NCBI RefSeq assembly: GCF_019048265.1 | Contig: NZ_CP077311.1 | Location: 1 to 64,000 of the forward strand | Direction: 5' to 3' | DNA: 64,000 nucleotides | Origin: Aeromonas sp. FDAARGOS 1405 | GTDB lineage: Bacteria; Pseudomonadota; Gammaproteobacteria; Enterobacterales; Aeromonadaceae | Shown here: in pieces, positions 62,193-64,000 of the stretch | How the letters are laid out: the number at the start of each line of letters is the position of its first letter | How positions within the stretch are numbered: position 1 is the first letter of the stretch | Made by a program: the position numbers and the translations under genes | The notes under the pieces: generated by a model | Told to the model about the DNA's origin: nothing | The model's input: the letters and a program-made list of their open reading frames with translations, nothing else | The model's database searches: none

Positions 62193-62959
62193 TGCTGACC
62201 CGCGAAATCACCTTCTACTGCCAGCAGGGGTTGAGCATCACCCAGGCCAAGCAGTTGAACCGGCTGGCGGGGATGTTCAAATCCACCATCCGCTGCGCCA
62301 ACCTCACCCGGCGCCAGACCGTTGTCGCCAGCAACCAGCTCTCCCTGTTGACCCTCGCCACCCAGCCCGGCGATCTCTGCCAGTTGCAAATTGAAGGGTG
62401 CGATGCCGAGCTCGCCCACATGGCCTTCACCTGCTGGTGCGGTGAACTGGGTCAACCACTGGTGCGCCCGCGCACCGCCGCGCTGGCGGAGTTGCGACTG
62501 GCAAATGCCCTGCCCGACTACCATTTTGCCCTGCGCCAGCTGGCCTACAGCCCAGTGCCGCTAACTAAGGCCGAGGCCCTCGAGCATCTGATCGATCTGC
62601 TGCCCGCCGAGCTGATCACCGATCGCGCCACACTGATCGCCGCGGTGGAGCGGCGCGAGCAGGTCTCGGCCACCATCATCCGCCCCGGCCTTGCCATGCC
62701 CCATGTATTGAGCGAAGGGATCAGCCAGCCAGCGCTGACCCTGCTTAGCTGCAAAGAGCCCATAGAATGGGGCTCTCAGATAGGGCCGGTGCAGACCGTT
62801 ATTCTGCTAGCGGTGCCGGTTGGTAGCGGACGGGAGACCCTGCGCCCCCTCACCCGACTGGCGCAGGCGATGATCGACGATGTGGTCAGCCATGCCCTGC
62901 TGTTGGCGGGCTCGGCCCCCGCCCGTCAGGCTATCGTGATCGAGAGCCTGCTGAGCTAG
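62192..62959 (+). CDS. HPr-like domain fused to PTS EIIA (fructose/PtsN type)
   Basis: A 255-residue fusion. Residues 1-~88 look like an HPr fold (ITFYCQQGLSITQAKQLNRLAG, then beta strands), but the site that is GLHARPA in HPr reads GLSITQA, so the phosphorylatable His15 is Ser. Residues ~120-255 are an EIIA of the fructose/nitrogen type with His171 in RPGLAMPHVLSEG, which is intact. Overlapping start with the EIIB gene. Possible roles are a dedicated phosphotransfer adaptor fed by general HPr, or a regulatory EIIA-EIIB pair. The HPr call is by motif position; the EIIA call is firm. Confidence 0.75.
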   Translation: MLTREITFYCQQGLSITQAKQLNRLAGMFKSTIRCANLTRRQTVVASNQLSLLTLATQPGDLCQLQIEGCDAELAHMAFTCWCGELGQPLVRPRTAALAELRLANALPDYHFALRQLAYSPVPLTKAEALEHLIDLLPAELITDRATLIAAVERREQVSATIIRPGLAMPHVLSEGISQPALTLLSCKEPIEWGSQIGPVQTVILLAVPVGSGRETLRPLTRLAQAMIDDVVSHALLLAGSAPARQAIVIESLLS

Positions 62960-63063
62960 GCGAATTGGCTCTGGGCACTGCTTGTTGAAACCCCAGCCAT
63001 TCATCCTGCCCTCAGCACCCTGTGGTACACTCGCTGCCATCGTCTGTCTGAAGTGTGTATCCG

Positions 63064-63963
63064 ATGAAATCTCCCCGCTCCCGTCTCTCTGTCAGCCGTA
63101 CGCCGCGCGATAACGCCCCGCGCACGGCGGCCAAACCAGCCGCCCCCCGCCATGCATCCCCCCGCAAACCGGAGCTGGCCCCAGAGGATCGCAAATTGCT
63201 CCTGCTGAACAAGCCCTACATGGTGCTCTGCCAGTTCACCGACGAGGCGGGCCGCGAGACCCTCAAGGATTACATCAAAGAGCCCGGCATCTATGCCGCA
63301 GGGCGGCTCGATCGCGACAGCGAGGGGCTGCTGCTGCTCACCAATGATGGCAAGCTGCAGGCGCGCCTCACCCAGCCGGGGGAGAAGACCCCCAAGACCT
63401 ACTGGGTGCAGGTAGAAGGCATCCCGAGCGAGGAGAAACTGGCCGCCCTGCGCGCCGGGGTGGAGCTCAATGACGGCATGACCCTGCCCGCTGGGGCGCG
63501 CATTATGAATGAACCTGCGGTATGGCCGCGCAATCCGCCCATTCGCGAGCGCAAGGAGATCCCCACCAGCTGGCTGGAGATCAAGATCATCGAGGGGCGC
63601 AACCGGCAGGTACGGCGGATGACCGCCCATATCGGCCACCCCACCCTGCGCCTTATTCGCTACGCCATCGGCGACTGGACCCTCGACGCGCTGGCACCGG
63701 GGGAGAGCCGCACCCTGCCCGCCCCCGAGCTGGCCCCGGCGCCACGGCCAGCTGCCACGCAAGGCAAAGCACGAACATCCGCCAAGCCACAGGGAGCAGG
63801 CAGCCACAGCGCACCACGAACGGCCCGCCGCCCCCAGCATCAGGGCCAAGAGCAGGCACCCGGCCAAGGGCGGGGCAGCCGTGAGGCCGAGCCGCGCCCT
63901 GGCAATCGCAGCGGCGGGCGCGGCACCGCCCGTCGCCCGGCCCGCAGCAAGCCGTCGGAATAA
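63064..63963 (+). CDS. rluE: 23S rRNA pseudouridine synthase RluE (RsuA family) with long basic tail
   Basis: A 299-residue RsuA-family pseudouridine synthase. The core (residues ~38-215) follows E. coli Rlu[40 protein letters not shown] with the catalytic Asp, KTYWVQVEG and [21 protein letters not shown]. RluE modifies U2457 of 23S rRNA. Flanking it are a ~37-residue basic N-terminal extension and a ~85-residue C-terminal tail of Pro, Ala, Gly, Arg and Gln, not part of the enzyme and probably disordered RNA-binding sequence. ATG 63064 is used; a GTG nine bases upstream is possible. Confidence 0.9.
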   Translation: MKSPRSRLSVSRTPRDNAPRTAAKPAAPRHASPRKPELAPEDRKLLLLNKPYMVLCQFTDEAGRETLKDYIKEPGIYAAGRLDRDSEGLLLLTNDGKLQARLTQPGEKTPKTYWVQVEGIPSEEKLAALRAGVELNDGMTLPAGARIMNEPAVWPRNPPIRERKEIPTSWLEIKIIEGRNRQVRRMTAHIGHPTLRLIRYAIGDWTLDALAPGESRTLPAPELAPAPRPAATQGKARTSAKPQGAGSHSAPRTARRPQHQGQEQAPGQGRGSREAEPRPGNRSGGRGTARRPARSKPSE

Positions 63964-64000
63964 CACGCGTAAGCCATTTGGCCAGCGTGCCGTCACCTGA

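Noticed and set aside
1..64000. CRISPR arrays, insertion sequences, rRNA genes
   Set aside because: No regularly spaced repeats, transposase motifs or rRNA sequence were seen anywhere in the window.

Overview
The window reads as a GC-rich gammaproteobacterial chromosome, most likely Aeromonas or a close relative. Support comes from the conserved yafJ-gmhA-fadE and ratB-ratA/smpB-ssrA blocks, a tmRNA tag ANDENYALAA, a LuxU-like phosphotransfer protein, two long FadE-type acyl-CoA dehydrogenases, a MalI/MalXY unit with the textbook operator, and a UhpT very close to the enterobacterial one. The genus is an inference from gene content, not a database result.

Left core (1-10.2 kb): a FIST-domain sensor protein cut by the window edge, ybhK, a LuxU-like Hpt protein, yafJ, gmhA, fadE with a FadR-type operator just after its promoter, an M20 amidohydrolase, ratB-ratA, smpB and ssrA.

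Accessory region (10.3-28.2 kb), directly behind ssrA: a complete DNA phosphorothioation (Dnd) modification-restriction locus. On the + strand are an M15-peptidase-like protein and a Dnd-associated putative methyltransferase, then dndB-dndC-dndD-dndE with overlapping genes and a 102-residue protein coupled to dndE. On the - strand is dptF-dptG-dptH, with a DUF262/DUF1524 (SspE/GmrSD-like) nuclease gene placed 15 bp behind dptH and visibly AT-rich. A TACG-N10-CGTA site in front of dndB fits the reported DndB autoregulatory operator. DndCDE (with a host cysteine desulfurase) would place sulfur in the DNA backbone, DptFGH would restrict unmodified DNA, and the DUF262 protein may be a second effector. 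No integrase, insertion sequence or duplicated att site is visible.

Middle core (28.2-42.5 kb): a very large fused formate dehydrogenase-like protein (2Fe-2S, GltD-like, ferredoxin and molybdopterin modules), tRNA-Thr(CGU), ycdX, a PsrA-like TetR regulator with its own palindromic operator followed by a second fadE, an RND efflux permease with its membrane-fusion partner, and an isolated ruvC. Two convergent intrinsic terminators between ycdX and psrA belong to no visible gene and suggest small RNAs.

Right part (42.5-64 kb): a large six-hairpin glycosidase lipoprotein divergent from a LysR regulator; malX-malY divergent from malI; a DUF805 membrane protein; a patch of small exported proteins next to a ToxR/ToxS-like pair; a zinc-ribbon protein, a gene remnant, a P-loop kinase and an aminoglycoside-phosphotransferase-fold protein; a fructose-type PTS EIIABC with a strong CRP-type promoter; uhpT with a CRP site and a palindrome placed as in E. 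coli; an orphan PTS EIIB plus an EIIA fused to an HPr-like domain lacking the phosphorylatable His; and an RluE-type pseudouridine synthase with a long basic tail. Carbon-source control by CRP, MalI, FadR and PsrA is the common regulatory theme outside the Dnd locus.
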